DNA of 64,000 bases from Parahoeflea halophila (GTDB lineage Bacteria > Pseudomonadota > Alphaproteobacteria > Rhizobiales > Rhizobiaceae): positions 62,001 to 126,000 of the forward strand of contig NZ_OCPC01000005.1 of the NCBI RefSeq assembly GCF_900220985.1. The letters are read 5' to 3'. Of this stretch, positions 20,955 through 31,121 are shown piece by piece. Both the position numbers and the translations under genes were made by a program. The first letter of the stretch is position 1; each line of letters begins with the position of its first letter. Below the pieces are notes generated by a model that was not told the DNA's origin, searched no databases, and saw nothing but the letters and a program-made list of their open reading frames with translations.

Positions 20955-22492
20955 GCCGCCTCCCCTTGGAGCAATTGTGCCACAGCGCACTCGTTCTGCA
21001 CCCTGCCCTCGGCCACCAGTTCTGCTGCCTTTGCGATGTCGCCGGCCATGAATCGGTCGTCGGTGAGCGTGGCGATTTCGGTGCGGATCAGGTCCACCGC
21101 GCCCTGCAGCACAGGGCTCGTAGTCAGCGGCGCGCGAAACTCGACGCCCTGCGCGGCACAGATCAGCTCGACACCGATGATGACGTTGAGATTGCCGTTC
21201 ATCCGCTTGAGCCTCCGCGCGCCGTGAGCAGCCATGGAGACATGGTCTTCCTGGTTGGCAGAGGTGGGCGTGGAATCGGTCGAGCAGGGATTGGCGAGAT
21301 GCTTGTTCTCGCTCATCAGTGCCGCGGTGGTGACTTCGGCGATCATCAGGCCCGAATTGAGCCCCGGTTCGGGCGTCAGGAACGGTGGCAGATCGAAGGA
21401 CAGGGTCGGATCCACCATCAGGGCAACGCGGCGCTGGGCAATGGCGCCGATCTCGGCGATGGCAAGGGCGATCTGGTCAGCGGCAAAGGCCACCGGTTCG
21501 GCATGGAAGTTTCCACCCGAGACGATCTTTCCTTCGGCCACAAGAACCAGCGGGTTGTCGGAGACTGCATTGGCCTCGATCTCCAGCGTCTTGCCGGCCT
21601 GGCGCAGCAGATCCAGGGCGGCACCCGCAACCTGCGGCTGGCAGCGGATGCAATAGGGATCCTGCACGCGGGTATCCCCGTCGCGATGGCTCTCGCGGAT
21701 CACCGAGCCCTGCATAACCGCGCGCATGGCGCGGGCAATGTCGATCTGACCGCGATGTCCGCGGAAAGCGTGAATGCCTTCTTCCAGAGGCGCGGTCGAG
21801 CCCATGATCGCGTCGGTCGAGAGGCAGGACGAGACCACGCTCGCCTCAAGATTGCGGATGGCGCCGAAATAACCGACCAGTGCACATGCGGTGGAGAATT
21901 GCGTGCCGTTGATCAGGCCGAGACCCTCCTTCGGGGCCAGAACAGCGGGTTCGATGCCGGCCTTCGAAAGTGCTTCGGCGGCAGGCATGCGTTCGCCGCT
22001 GAACATTGCCTCGCCTTCACCGATCATGGCGGCGGCCATGTGCGCGAGCGGGGCAAGATCGCCCGATGCGCCGACGGAGCCCTGGCTCGGAACCACCGGA
22101 GTGACGCCTTGGCGCAGCATGCTCTGGATAACCGACAGCGTCTTCCAAGTGATGCCGGATGCGCCGCGACCGGCCGAGAGCAGCTTGAGCGCCATCATCA
22201 GTCTGGTGGTGGCGACATCGAGCGGTTCGCCGACGCCGCAGCAATGCGACAGGATCAGATTGCGCTGCAGCTGTGCGGTATCACCGGGCTTGATGCGCAC
22301 GCTGGCGAGCTTGCCGAAACCGGTGTTGACGCCATAGACCGCCTCGTCGCCGGCTGCGGCTGTGCGAACCAGTTCCGCCGCCGCCTCGATTGCGGGCATG
22401 GCGCTGTCATCAAGACTTGCAGCGGCGCCGCTGCGCCAGATCTGTTCGAGCTGGTCAAGCGTCGCCTGACCGGGAATGAGCGTCAGCGTCAC
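20951..22492 (-). CDS. hutH: Histidine ammonia-lyase
   Basis: HutH deaminates histidine to trans-urocanate, the first step of the pathway. It is 513 residues. The Ala142-Ser143-Gly144 triad in [14 protein letters not shown] forms the MIO electrophile. Other family landmarks are YGVNTGFG (residues 53-60), QRNLILSH and the C-terminal [18 protein letters not shown] overlaps join it to hutI upstream and hutG downstream. Confidence 0.97.
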   Translation of the reverse strand: MTLTLIPGQATLDQLEQIWRSGAAASLDDSAMPAIEAAAELVRTAAAGDEAVYGVNTGFGKLASVRIKPGDTAQLQRNLILSHCCGVGEPLDVATTRLMMALKLLSAGRGASGITWKTLSVIQSMLRQGVTPVVPSQGSVGASGDLAPLAHMAAAMIGEGEAMFSGERMPAAEALSKAGIEPAVLAPKEGLGLINGTQFSTACALVGYFGAIRNLEASVVSSCLSTDAIMGSTAPLEEGIHAFRGHRGQIDIARAMRAVMQGSVIRESHRDGDTRVQDPYCIRCQPQVAGAALDLLRQAGKTLEIEANAVSDNPLVLVAEGKIVSGGNFHAEPVAFAADQIALAIAEIGAIAQRRVALMVDPTLSFDLPPFLTPEPGLNSGLMIAEVTTAALMSENKHLANPCSTDSTPTSANQEDHVSMAAHGARRLKRMNGNLNVIIGVELICAAQGVEFRAPLTTSPVLQGAVDLIRTEIATLTDDRFMAGDIAKAAELVAEGRVQNECAVAQLLQGEAA

Positions 22493-23682
22493 AATGCGCC
22501 TCCAAAAATCCGCTTCCAGAGCGGGTTGTATCCGATACGGTAGGCCAGTTCCGCCGGGTGCTCGACATCCCAGACAGCGAGGTCGGCGCGCAGGCCGGAC
22601 TTGATCTGGCCGGCATCTTCAAGGCCAAGAGCGCGGGCGGCGTTCCGGGTCACGCCGGCAAATGCCTCTTCGGGCGTCATCCGGAACAGGGTGCAGGCCA
22701 TGTTCATGCTCAGAAGCAGTGACGACATCGGCGAGGACCCGGGATTGCAGTCGGTGGCAACCGCCATCGGAACTCCGGCCTTACGGAAGGCTTCGATGGG
22801 CGGCGCCGCAGTCTCCCGCAGGGTGTAGAAGGCGCCGGGCAGGATCACGGCCAGGCTGCCGGCTTTAGCCATGGCTGCGGCATCTTCTGCCGTGGCATAT
22901 TCGAGGTGATCGGCAGACAGCGCGCCGTACTGAGCAGCCAGCTTCGTGCCGCCGAGATTGGAAAGCTGTTCCGCATGCAGCTTGACCGGGATGCCCAGCG
23001 ACTTGGCCTTGTCGAAGACGCGGGCGATCTGGTCCGGCGTGAAGGCAATGCCCTCGCAGAACCCGTCAACCGCATCGACCAGCCCTTCGGCATGGGCTGC
23101 CTCGAGCGCCGGGATGCAGACATCGTCGATATAGGCGTCCGGCCGTCCCTTGTATTCAGGCGGCACGGCATGGGCGCCGAGGAAGCTGGTCCTGACCCGC
23201 ACCGGGCGGCTCTCAGCAACGGCTCTGGCAGCGCGCAGCATTTTCAGCTCATTTTCAGCATCGAGGCCATATCCCGACTTGATCTCGATGGTGGAAACGC
23301 CCTCGGCGATCATCGCGTCGATGCGGGGCAAGGCATCGGCAAGCAGTTGCTCCCGAGATGCGGCGCGGGTGGCGGCGACCGTGGAGACGATGCCGCCGCC
23401 TGCGCGGGCGACTTCCTCGTAGCTTGCACCTTCAAGCCGCATCTCGAATTCACGGGCGCGGTTGCCGCCGTGAACGACATGGGTGTGGCAATCGATCAGC
23501 GCCGGAGTGACCAGCCGGCCTTCCAGTTCATGACGTTCGTCCTGCCCATACTCGCCCGGCAGATCGCTTGCAGGTCCGGCCCAGGCGATCTGGCCCGACC
23601 GGATTGCGACAGCCCCCTGCTTGACCAGCCCGTAAGCTGGCGAGCCATCCATGGTCGCCAATGTCGCGTTGATCAGAAGCAT
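22489..23682 (-). CDS. hutI: Imidazolonepropionase
   Basis: HutI hydrolyses imidazolonepropionate to N-formimino-L-glutamate. This 397-residue metal-dependent amidohydrolase shows the first metal site [10 protein letters not shown], the substrate-binding [10 protein letters not shown], the second His cluster KLHAEQL and the conserved [10 protein letters not shown] near the C-terminus. It is first in its transcript and faces hutF across a 74-base promoter region with a putative HutC operator. Confidence 0.96.
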   Translation of the reverse strand: MLLINATLATMDGSPAYGLVKQGAVAIRSGQIAWAGPASDLPGEYGQDERHELEGRLVTPALIDCHTHVVHGGNRAREFEMRLEGASYEEVARAGGGIVSTVAATRAASREQLLADALPRIDAMIAEGVSTIEIKSGYGLDAENELKMLRAARAVAESRPVRVRTSFLGAHAVPPEYKGRPDAYIDDVCIPALEAAHAEGLVDAVDGFCEGIAFTPDQIARVFDKAKSLGIPVKLHAEQLSNLGGTKLAAQYGALSADHLEYATAEDAAAMAKAGSLAVILPGAFYTLRETAAPPIEAFRKAGVPMAVATDCNPGSSPMSSLLLSMNMACTLFRMTPEEAFAGVTRNAARALGLEDAGQIKSGLRADLAVWDVEHPAELAYRIGYNPLWKRIFGGAL

Positions 23683-23715
23683 GATTTCGCCGTTGTTATG
23701 TCCGTGTTATTGGAC

Positions 23716-23733
23716 TATAAGTATATACATAAA
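23716..23733. promoter_or_regulatory. Candidate HutC operator between hutI and hutF
   Basis: The imperfect palindrome TATAAGTATATACATAAA has a perfect GTATATAC core, with 7 of 9 positions matching between its arms. It lies mid-way in the hutI-hutF divergent gap. HutC operators in other proteobacteria are built around TTGTATATACAA, so the match is good at the core. A HutC repressor gene is present at 25118. One site could control both transcripts. Confidence 0.65.
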
Positions 23734-23756
23734 AACCTGTCAAGAGGCGTATCACA

Positions 23757-25117
<1,361 letters not shown>

Positions 25118-25121
<4 letters not shown>

Positions 25122-25819
25122 GCGGGGGAGAATTCAACAGCTGGCAGTCGGTGCAGGCGGAGGTGCTGCGCCGGATCAATGCCCGCGAATGGAAACCGGG
25201 AGACTTCATTCCTAACGAGGCGGAGCTGGCGATCGAGTTCGGCTGTGCCAGAGCCACGGTCAACCGGGCGCTCAGGGCACTTGCCGAATCCGGACTGCTC
25301 GACCGCCGCCGAAAGGCCGGAACCCGGGTGGCGCTCAACCCGGTGCGTAAGGCGACGCTTGACATACCGGTGATCCGTTACGAGATCGAAAGCAAGGGCC
25401 AGACCTATCGTCATACCGTCCTGACGCAAGAACGGGCGGTGCCGCCGTCGGGCATTCGAGCCCGGATGCAGGTCGAACAGGGCGTCAAGCTGATCCATTT
25501 GGTGACCTTGCACCTGGCCGACGGCAAGCCCTATGTGTTTGGCGACCGCTGGATCAACCCGCAAGCCGTGCCCGGCATTGAAGCGGCCGATCTTACCGTC
25601 AAGAGCGCCAATGAATGGCTGGTGGCCAATATCCCGTTCGAAGGCGGTGACTTCTCGTTTTCCGCGATGACGGCAGGCAAGCGCGAAGCCGAGATCCTCG
25701 CCTGCAAGGAGGGCGAAGGCCTGTTCGTGATCGACCGCAGCACCTGGAACAAGGGCCTGGTGATCACCTCGGTGCGGCTGACCTTTGCACCGGGCTACCA
25801 GATGCACACCAAGATCTGA
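25118..25819 (+). CDS. hutC: Histidine utilisation repressor HutC (GntR family)
   Basis: This is a GntR/HutC-type transcription factor that represses hut genes and is normally relieved by urocanate. The 233 residues comprise an N-terminal winged helix (residues about 5-70, with EAELAIEFGCARATVNRALR) and a UTRA ligand domain including QALYLH-type strands and the C-terminal LVITSVRLTFAPGYQMHTKI. Upstream ATG choices run through hutF and lack family similarity. The TTG at 25118 is preferred because GGAGAGG precedes it and it makes a TTGA overlap with hutF. A rare start codon could keep repressor levels low. Confidence 0.92.
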
Positions 25820-25833
25820 GCTGCGCCCTTGAC

Positions 25834-26616
25834 CTACTTACCTTTCCAGACCGGATCGCGTTTTTCCGCAAAGGCGCGAAAGCCTTCCAGATTGTCTTCC
25901 GAGCCGTAGAGCGTGTCGACAGTTCTGAGCTGGCGTCTGGTGACCTTGTTCATGGTGTCCTGGAATTTCTCGCCCTCGGCCTCGCGCACCACCTCCTTGA
26001 TCGCGGCGAAAACCAGGGGCGGACCGGAGGCAAGCAGTTCGGCCATTTTCCAGGCCTCGACCATCAGCCGATCAGCACTGTGGACGTGATTGACGAAGCC
26101 CCAGCGGTTGGCCTCCTGCGCATCAAGCCAGCGACCGGTGAACAGCATTTCCATGGCAATGTGGTAGGGGATGCGTTTTGGCAGCTTGATCGAGGCCGCA
26201 TCGGCGACAGTGCCGGAGCGGATTTCGGGCAGCGCGAATGTGGCGTGGTCAGCGGCCAGAATGATGTCGCAGGACAGCGCGATTTCCAGTCCGCCGCCGC
26301 AGCAGATGCCGTTGACCGCACAGATCACCGGCTTGTTCATATGCGGCAGTTCCTGCAGACCGCCGAACCCGCCGACTCCGTAATCGCCATCGACCGCGTC
26401 GCCATCATTGGCGGCCTTCAAATCCCAGCCGGGGCAGAAGAACTTCTCACCCGCGCCGGTGAGGATCGCGACGCGAAGATCCGGGTTGTCGCGAAAATCG
26501 CGGAACACCTCGCCCAAGATCCGGCTGGCTGCCAAATCGACAGCATTGGCCTTGGGCCGGTCGAGCGTGACTTCCAGCACGTGGCCGACGGTTCTGGTTC
26601 TGACAGGTCCGGTCAT
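25834..26616 (-). CDS. caiD: Carnitinyl-CoA dehydratase / crotonobetainyl-CoA hydratase
   Basis: This 260-residue crotonase-fold enzyme resembles CaiD, which interconverts crotonobetainyl-CoA and L-carnitinyl-CoA. It has the N-terminal LDRPKANAVD, oxyanion-hole residues in GAGEKFFCPGWDLKA and NGICCGGGLEIALSCD, and RSGTVADAASIKLPKRIP, which contains the catalytic-region pattern of CaiD. It overlaps the upstream CoA ligase by ATGA. It is the last gene of the carnitine cluster and converges with hutC. Confidence 0.87.
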   Translation of the reverse strand: MTGPVRTRTVGHVLEVTLDRPKANAVDLAASRILGEVFRDFRDNPDLRVAILTGAGEKFFCPGWDLKAANDGDAVDGDYGVGGFGGLQELPHMNKPVICAVNGICCGGGLEIALSCDIILAADHATFALPEIRSGTVADAASIKLPKRIPYHIAMEMLFTGRWLDAQEANRWGFVNHVHSADRLMVEAWKMAELLASGPPLVFAAIKEVVREAEGEKFQDTMNKVTRRQLRTVDTLYGSEDNLEGFRAFAEKRDPVWKGK

Positions 26617-28685
26617 AATGTGATTTCCTTGTTGTGGTCTGCTATATTGAGACGGATGAGCGCGTCGACGGCAACCGCATCACCAGCACGGGCGATGAGC
26701 GGATTGACTTCGAGTTCCAGCAGCCGGTCGCCATGGGCTTCCGCATAGGCGCAGATGGCCAGGACCGCATCGCTGAGCGCTTGGAGGTCGGCAGCAGGTT
26801 TGCCGCGATAACCTTCGAGCTGTCGGCCGATTCGCAGGCTTTTGAGTGCGGTTTCGATGTCCGCACGGGTGGCGGGGAGCAGCAGGCTTGCCGTATCGGC
26901 CAGCAATTCTGTCAGCACGCCACCGGCGCCGAGTGTGAGCAGGAAGATGCCGGTGGGGTCGCGGGTTATGCCGACAAGCACTTCCGCCAAACCACCCACG
27001 ACCATCTCCTCGACCAGATAGCCGGTTGCGATGCCTCCCATCCGGTTTGCCGCCGCCATCAGAGACGCATGATCAACCAGGTTGAGCGCAACCAGGCCGG
27101 CATCGCTCTTGTGTGCCAATCCTGTGCCCTTCAGCGCCAGCGGCTGGTCAAGAGACTGAGCCTTCTGCATCACCTCGTCGAGCGAGAGAGCCGCGGCTGC
27201 GCGGGGAATCTTGAGGCCGAATCCGGAAAGTGCGGCTTTGGAAGCTGACTCGCTCAGGATCGAGGCTTTCGAGGGCACCTGTTCAGACAGCAGCAAAGGC
27301 TGCGGGGCCACCGCGTTCGTCTGTCCCGCTTCGATTGCAGCGGCGATGGCAGCGATGCCTTCGCTCATGCCGTGAAGCACCGCCACGCCCGCGTCCATGA
27401 ATCGGCGGGTGAAGTGATCCGACATGTTCTCCGGCAGGCTGGCCAGAACGGCCACGCGGGCACCGGTTTCGGCCCTGGCAGCGATGATGGCGTCGACCGC
27501 GCATTGATAGCCTGACGGGTCGCAGCGATCTGCGCGCGGCATGTCGAGAATGAAGACAGTCAAGTCAAACGTCTCGGCCATAACGGTCGAGAAGACCCGG
27601 GTCATGCGCGGGACATCGCCCCAGATGAAGGTGTGGTAATCGAGCGGATTGGCGATGCTGACAATAGGTCCGAGTTCGGCCTTCAGGGCTGCTCGCTGGG
27701 AAGCGGCAAAATCTGTAAATTCAAGTTTGCTGCCGCTGCTCAGATCCGCCATCAGACTGGCCTCGCCACCCGAGCAACTGACCGAACAGATCGAGGCACC
27801 GGGCAGCGGGCCGAGCGAGTGCAGCAGCTTGAGCGTTTCAAGAAACACCGCGATGGTCTCGACCTCGATGATGCCGAGCCGCCTGAGCAACGCGGAGCCC
27901 GCCGCGGCATTGCCCGCGAGGGAGGCGGTGTGAGTCATGGTCGCCGCACGGGCCTTATCGGAGCGGCCGATCTTGATGGCGACCACCGGCTTGCGCCGCG
28001 CCCGTGCCTTGGCGGCAAAGGCTTCCAACGCACGGATGTCGCCAAACCCTTCGAGATAAAGGCCAATCGCCGTGACCCGGTCGTCATCCAGCAAGGACGC
28101 GGCGAGATCACTGGCGCCGGTCTGGGCCTGGTTGCCGGCGGCGATCACATAGGCAATCGGCAGTCCACGCGCCTGCATCGTCATGTTGATGGCGATGTTG
28201 GAGGATTGCGCGACAATGGCCACGCCGCTGTCGACCGCAAGACCGCCATGCTGATCGGGCCACAGCGTGACAGTGTCGAGATAGTTGATCAACCCGTAGC
28301 AGTTTGGCCCGAGGATCGGCATGGTGCCAGCCGCCTTGATCAGCCTTGCCTGCAGATCCGCCCCGCCGGTGGTTTCGTTCTCGCTTTCCAAAAACCCGGA
28401 GGCAAAGCAGGTCGCACCGCCCGCCCCCATCGCGCTCAAGCGCTCGACCACCTCTATTGTCGCATCGCGATTGACGCCGATGAAGCTGGCGTCGGGTGCG
28501 GCGGGCAGGTCGTCGATGGAAGCGAGGCAAGGCACGCCGAGAATGTCGGCGCGCTTCGGGTTGACCGGCCAGATGTGGCCATCAAAACCGGATTTCTTCA
28601 GTTGCGTCACCACATTGGCGGCCCAGCCGCCGCCGAACAGTGCGATGGATCGGGGCCGCAACAGGCGGGAGAGATCGCGGGTCAT
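26613..28685 (-). CDS. NDP-forming acyl-CoA ligase (fused α/β, ATP-grasp)
   Basis: This 690-residue protein fuses a CoA-binding and succinyl-CoA synthetase α-like half (residues 1-450) to an ATP-grasp β-like half (about 470-690). GPNCYGLIN and the phospho-histidine motif THTASLAG (His252) mark the α half. KGTGLAHKSDAGLV and LLELEVNPL mark the ATP-grasp half. In this cluster it probably activates γ-butyrobetaine, crotonobetaine or carnitine to the CoA ester, replacing the AMP-forming CaiC of enteric bacteria. Specificity is inferred from context. Confidence 0.82.
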   Translation of the reverse strand: MTRDLSRLLRPRSIALFGGGWAANVVTQLKKSGFDGHIWPVNPKRADILGVPCLASIDDLPAAPDASFIGVNRDATIEVVERLSAMGAGGATCFASGFLESENETTGGADLQARLIKAAGTMPILGPNCYGLINYLDTVTLWPDQHGGLAVDSGVAIVAQSSNIAINMTMQARGLPIAYVIAAGNQAQTGASDLAASLLDDDRVTAIGLYLEGFGDIRALEAFAAKARARRKPVVAIKIGRSDKARAATMTHTASLAGNAAAGSALLRRLGIIEVETIAVFLETLKLLHSLGPLPGASICSVSCSGGEASLMADLSSGSKLEFTDFAASQRAALKAELGPIVSIANPLDYHTFIWGDVPRMTRVFSTVMAETFDLTVFILDMPRADRCDPSGYQCAVDAIIAARAETGARVAVLASLPENMSDHFTRRFMDAGVAVLHGMSEGIAAIAAAIEAGQTNAVAPQPLLLSEQVPSKASILSESASKAALSGFGLKIPRAAAALSLDEVMQKAQSLDQPLALKGTGLAHKSDAGLVALNLVDHASLMAAANRMGGIATGYLVEEMVVGGLAEVLVGITRDPTGIFLLTLGAGGVLTELLADTASLLLPATRADIETALKSLRIGRQLEGYRGKPAADLQALSDAVLAICAYAEAHGDRLLELEVNPLIARAGDAVAVDALIRLNIADHNKEITL

Positions 28686-28780
28686 GGGATGGCGTACACT
28701 TAATCGTCACCACGCTGGGAAAGGCTATTGGACAATATGAGTCGCAGGATCAAAAGGCTTTGCCCGGATCCCGACCCGGT

Positions 28781-29164
28781 TTAACGATGCTTTACCTTGC
28801 GCTTCCATTTTCTGATGTCAGCATTGCAGAAGGCCACCTGCCGCTTGTGCGACTTGCTCTTGATCTCACTCGTCATCCCCCGCCTCTGTTTGTCGTGGGT
28901 TGCTTTCATCTGACTGTTCTTCATTCCGCTCGAAAGCAGCAGCTTGCGCCCTTTTGCTGCCGGTCCCCTGAAGAAAGCGACGTCTTTGTCATAGCCTCCA
29001 ACCAATCTGTTGCAGAGTTTGGCGGACACTTCTCCGACGAGGGCAGCGATGTAGGAGTTGGCCACGTGCCGCGGCGTATTCTCAACGGTTTGTGCGAGCG
29101 AGTGTGGTGTGGCCGCGAGACAGAACATAATCGACAGCGCGATGGTGTATCTGGTGAGCTTCAC
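28781..29164 (-). CDS. Small secreted basic protein of unknown function
   Basis: This 127-residue protein has a signal peptide (MKLTRYTIALSIMFCLAATPHSLAQ, cleavage after Ala-Gln near residue 25). The mature part contains two Cys (about 51 and 113) and a strongly basic C-terminal half rich in Lys (KSKSHKRQVAFCNADIRKWKRKVKHR region). The start is a GTG with GGAGGGG upstream. It sits between the acyl-CoA dehydrogenase and ligase genes, although its secretion and composition do not suggest a role in carnitine metabolism. I do not recognise the family. Confidence 0.6.
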   Translation of the reverse strand: MKLTRYTIALSIMFCLAATPHSLAQTVENTPRHVANSYIAALVGEVSAKLCNRLVGGYDKDVAFFRGPAAKGRKLLLSSGMKNSQMKATHDKQRRGMTSEIKSKSHKRQVAFCNADIRKWKRKVKHR

Positions 29165-29188
29165 TTGATTTTCCCCTCCAACTTGTCA

Positions 29189-30352
29189 TCAGGCCCCGAA
29201 AGGCCGCAGCAGTGCGCGCGAAATGATGTGACGCTGGATTTCCGATGTGCCTTCCCAGATGCGTTCGATGCGGGCATCGCGCCAGATGCGTTCAAGCGGC
29301 AGCTCGTCCATCAGCCCCATGCCGCCATGGATCTGGATGGCCTCGTCGGCGACCATGGCGAGCATCTCGGTGGCCTTGAGCTTGGCCATGGCCATGTCGG
29401 CATCTGTCACCGTTCCCTGGTCGAACTTCCAGCCGGCTTCCATGATCATCAGTTCTGCGGCCTTCATCTCCATCGCCATGTCGGCGAGCTTGAAGGACAC
29501 GCCCTGGAACTTGCCGATCGGCTGGCCAAACTGCTCGCGCGTCGCTGCCCATTCGACCGAATGCCGAAAAGCACGGTCGGCGCGGCCAAGGCAGGTGGCG
29601 CCGACCTGCAGCCTTGTGGCGCCGAGCCAGGTGTTGGCGACCTCGAAGCCCTTGTGGACTTCGCCGAGCACGTTTTCGGCCGGGATGCGGCAATTGTCGA
29701 ATTCGAGGACGGCGTTGGTGTAGCCGCGATGCGAGACATTGCGGTAGCCATCGCGAACCGCATAGCCCGGCGTGTCCTTGTCGACGAAGAAGGCGGTGAT
29801 CAGCTTCTTGCGTCCGCGCGGTGTGTCTTCCTCGCCGGTGGCCATGAAGGCGATGGTAAAATCGGCGATATCGGCGTGGGAGATGAAGTGCTTGGTGCCG
29901 TTGAGCACCCAGTTGCTGCCGTCCTGTTTGGCCGTCGCCTTCATGCCGCGCAGATCGGACCCTGCCCCAGGCTCGGTCATGGCCAGGCAATCCCATTTTT
30001 CGCCGGCGACGCAAGGCTCGAGATACTTCGCGCGCTGCTCGGGCGTGCCGGCGCAGAGAATGTTGGAGGGGCGAGCGACGCAGGTCCAGTGCAGCGCGTA
30101 ATTGGCGCGGCCGAGTTCCTTCTCGTAAAGCAGCCAAGTGAGCGTATCGAGACCGGCGCCGCCGAATTCTTCCGGGATGTTGGCGGCGTAAAGCCCGGCG
30201 GCGATGGCCTTTCGCTGGAGCTCGCGCACCAGATCCATGTCGAGATGGCCGCTGCGCTCAACCTCGGCTTCGTGCGGATAGAGTTCATTTTCGACGAAAG
30301 CCCGCGTGGTCTCGACGATCATCTCCTGTTCCTGGGTCAGTCCGAAATTCAT
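29189..30352 (-). CDS. Acyl-CoA dehydrogenase, probable γ-butyrobetainyl-CoA dehydrogenase
   Basis: This 387-residue flavoprotein of the acyl-CoA dehydrogenase superfamily has the FAD and substrate motifs AMTEPGAGSDLRGMKATA and FISHADIADF, and the C-terminal IHGGMGLMDELPLERIWRD and GTSEIQRHII. In the cluster it should oxidise γ-butyrobetainyl-CoA to crotonobetainyl-CoA, the substrate for CaiD. The start at 30352 (MNFGLTQEQ) is 4 bases after the SDR stop. An upstream start at 30394 would overlap the SDR gene. The substrate is inferred from neighbours. Confidence 0.85.
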   Translation of the reverse strand: MNFGLTQEQEMIVETTRAFVENELYPHEAEVERSGHLDMDLVRELQRKAIAAGLYAANIPEEFGGAGLDTLTWLLYEKELGRANYALHWTCVARPSNILCAGTPEQRAKYLEPCVAGEKWDCLAMTEPGAGSDLRGMKATAKQDGSNWVLNGTKHFISHADIADFTIAFMATGEEDTPRGRKKLITAFFVDKDTPGYAVRDGYRNVSHRGYTNAVLEFDNCRIPAENVLGEVHKGFEVANTWLGATRLQVGATCLGRADRAFRHSVEWAATREQFGQPIGKFQGVSFKLADMAMEMKAAELMIMEAGWKFDQGTVTDADMAMAKLKATEMLAMVADEAIQIHGGMGLMDELPLERIWRDARIERIWEGTSEIQRHIISRALLRPFGA

Positions 30353-30356
30353 TGTC

Positions 30357-31118
30357 CTACACCTTCGGGTCGGGGTTTTCAGTATGGCCGTCAACGGGGA
30401 TCACCTGGCCGGACACCAGTCGCGCGCCATCGGACGCCAGGAATGCGGCCATGTTGGCGACGTCCTGGGCGGTAACGAACGCGCGCATCGAGACACCGGC
30501 CTCGTAGCCTGCCCGGATAATATCCGGCGTTGTCCCCTTGGCTTTCGCCTCGCGTTCGATAACGCCGTTAATGCGGGGGCCTTCAACGCAGCCTGGCGCA
30601 ATCGCATTGGCGCGGATGCCATAGGGTCCGAGTTCCATGGCCAGCGTCTTCATCAGACCGATTACCGCCCATTTGGCCGCCGAATAGGGGGACCGGTTGG
30701 GAAAGCCGTTGATGCCGGCATTGGACGAGGTGATCAAGATCACGCCGGATTGCTGCGCCTTCATGATCGGAGCGGCGAACTTTGCGGCCAGGAATGCGCC
30801 TTCGAGATTGACCGCCAGGCAACGGCGGAAATCTTCCGGTTCGACGTCCTCGACGAGGGCGGTGGGACCGGCAATGCCGGCATTGGCACAAACCACATCG
30901 ATACCGCCCCACTCGTCAGAGATGCGGGTGAAGACCGCTTGCATGTGCTCCGGATCGCTGGCGTCGCCTGTCATTTTCAGCCAGTTGCCGGGGCATTGCG
31001 CCAGCGCCTCTCCGTCCATGTCGGTGACAAGCACGCGCGCGCCTTCTGCGGCAAAGGTCGTTGCCATCGCCTTGCCGATGCCCGATCCGCCACCGGTGAT
31101 GAGAACCCGCCTGCCCAT
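30357..31118 (-). CDS. SDR-family oxidoreductase
   Basis: This is a classical short-chain dehydrogenase of 253 residues, with the cofactor motif GGGSGIG (residues 9-15), NAG near 80, a catalytic Ser in ITSSNAG and YSAAK as the Tyr-Lys pair. A Thr-Asp pair at the second β-strand (TDMD) indicates NAD rather than NADP preference. It is tightly packed between the carnitine dehydrogenase (3-base gap) and the acyl-CoA dehydrogenase (4-base gap). Its substrate is unknown; D-carnitine or a related 3-hydroxy betaine is a reasonable candidate. Confidence 0.85.
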   Translation of the reverse strand: MGRRVLITGGGSGIGKAMATTFAAEGARVLVTDMDGEALAQCPGNWLKMTGDASDPEHMQAVFTRISDEWGGIDVVCANAGIAGPTALVEDVEPEDFRRCLAVNLEGAFLAAKFAAPIMKAQQSGVILITSSNAGINGFPNRSPYSAAKWAVIGLMKTLAMELGPYGIRANAIAPGCVEGPRINGVIEREAKAKGTTPDIIRAGYEAGVSMRAFVTAQDVANMAAFLASDGARLVSGQVIPVDGHTENPDPKV

Positions 31119-31121
31119 TGT

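Noticed and set aside
20966-22543. 525-residue plus-strand frame over hutH
   Set aside because: Antisense shadow; hutH is intact with the ASG triad.
28640-30475. 611-residue plus-strand frame across the acyl-CoA dehydrogenase
   Set aside because: Spans several real minus-strand genes and gaps; no recognisable domain.
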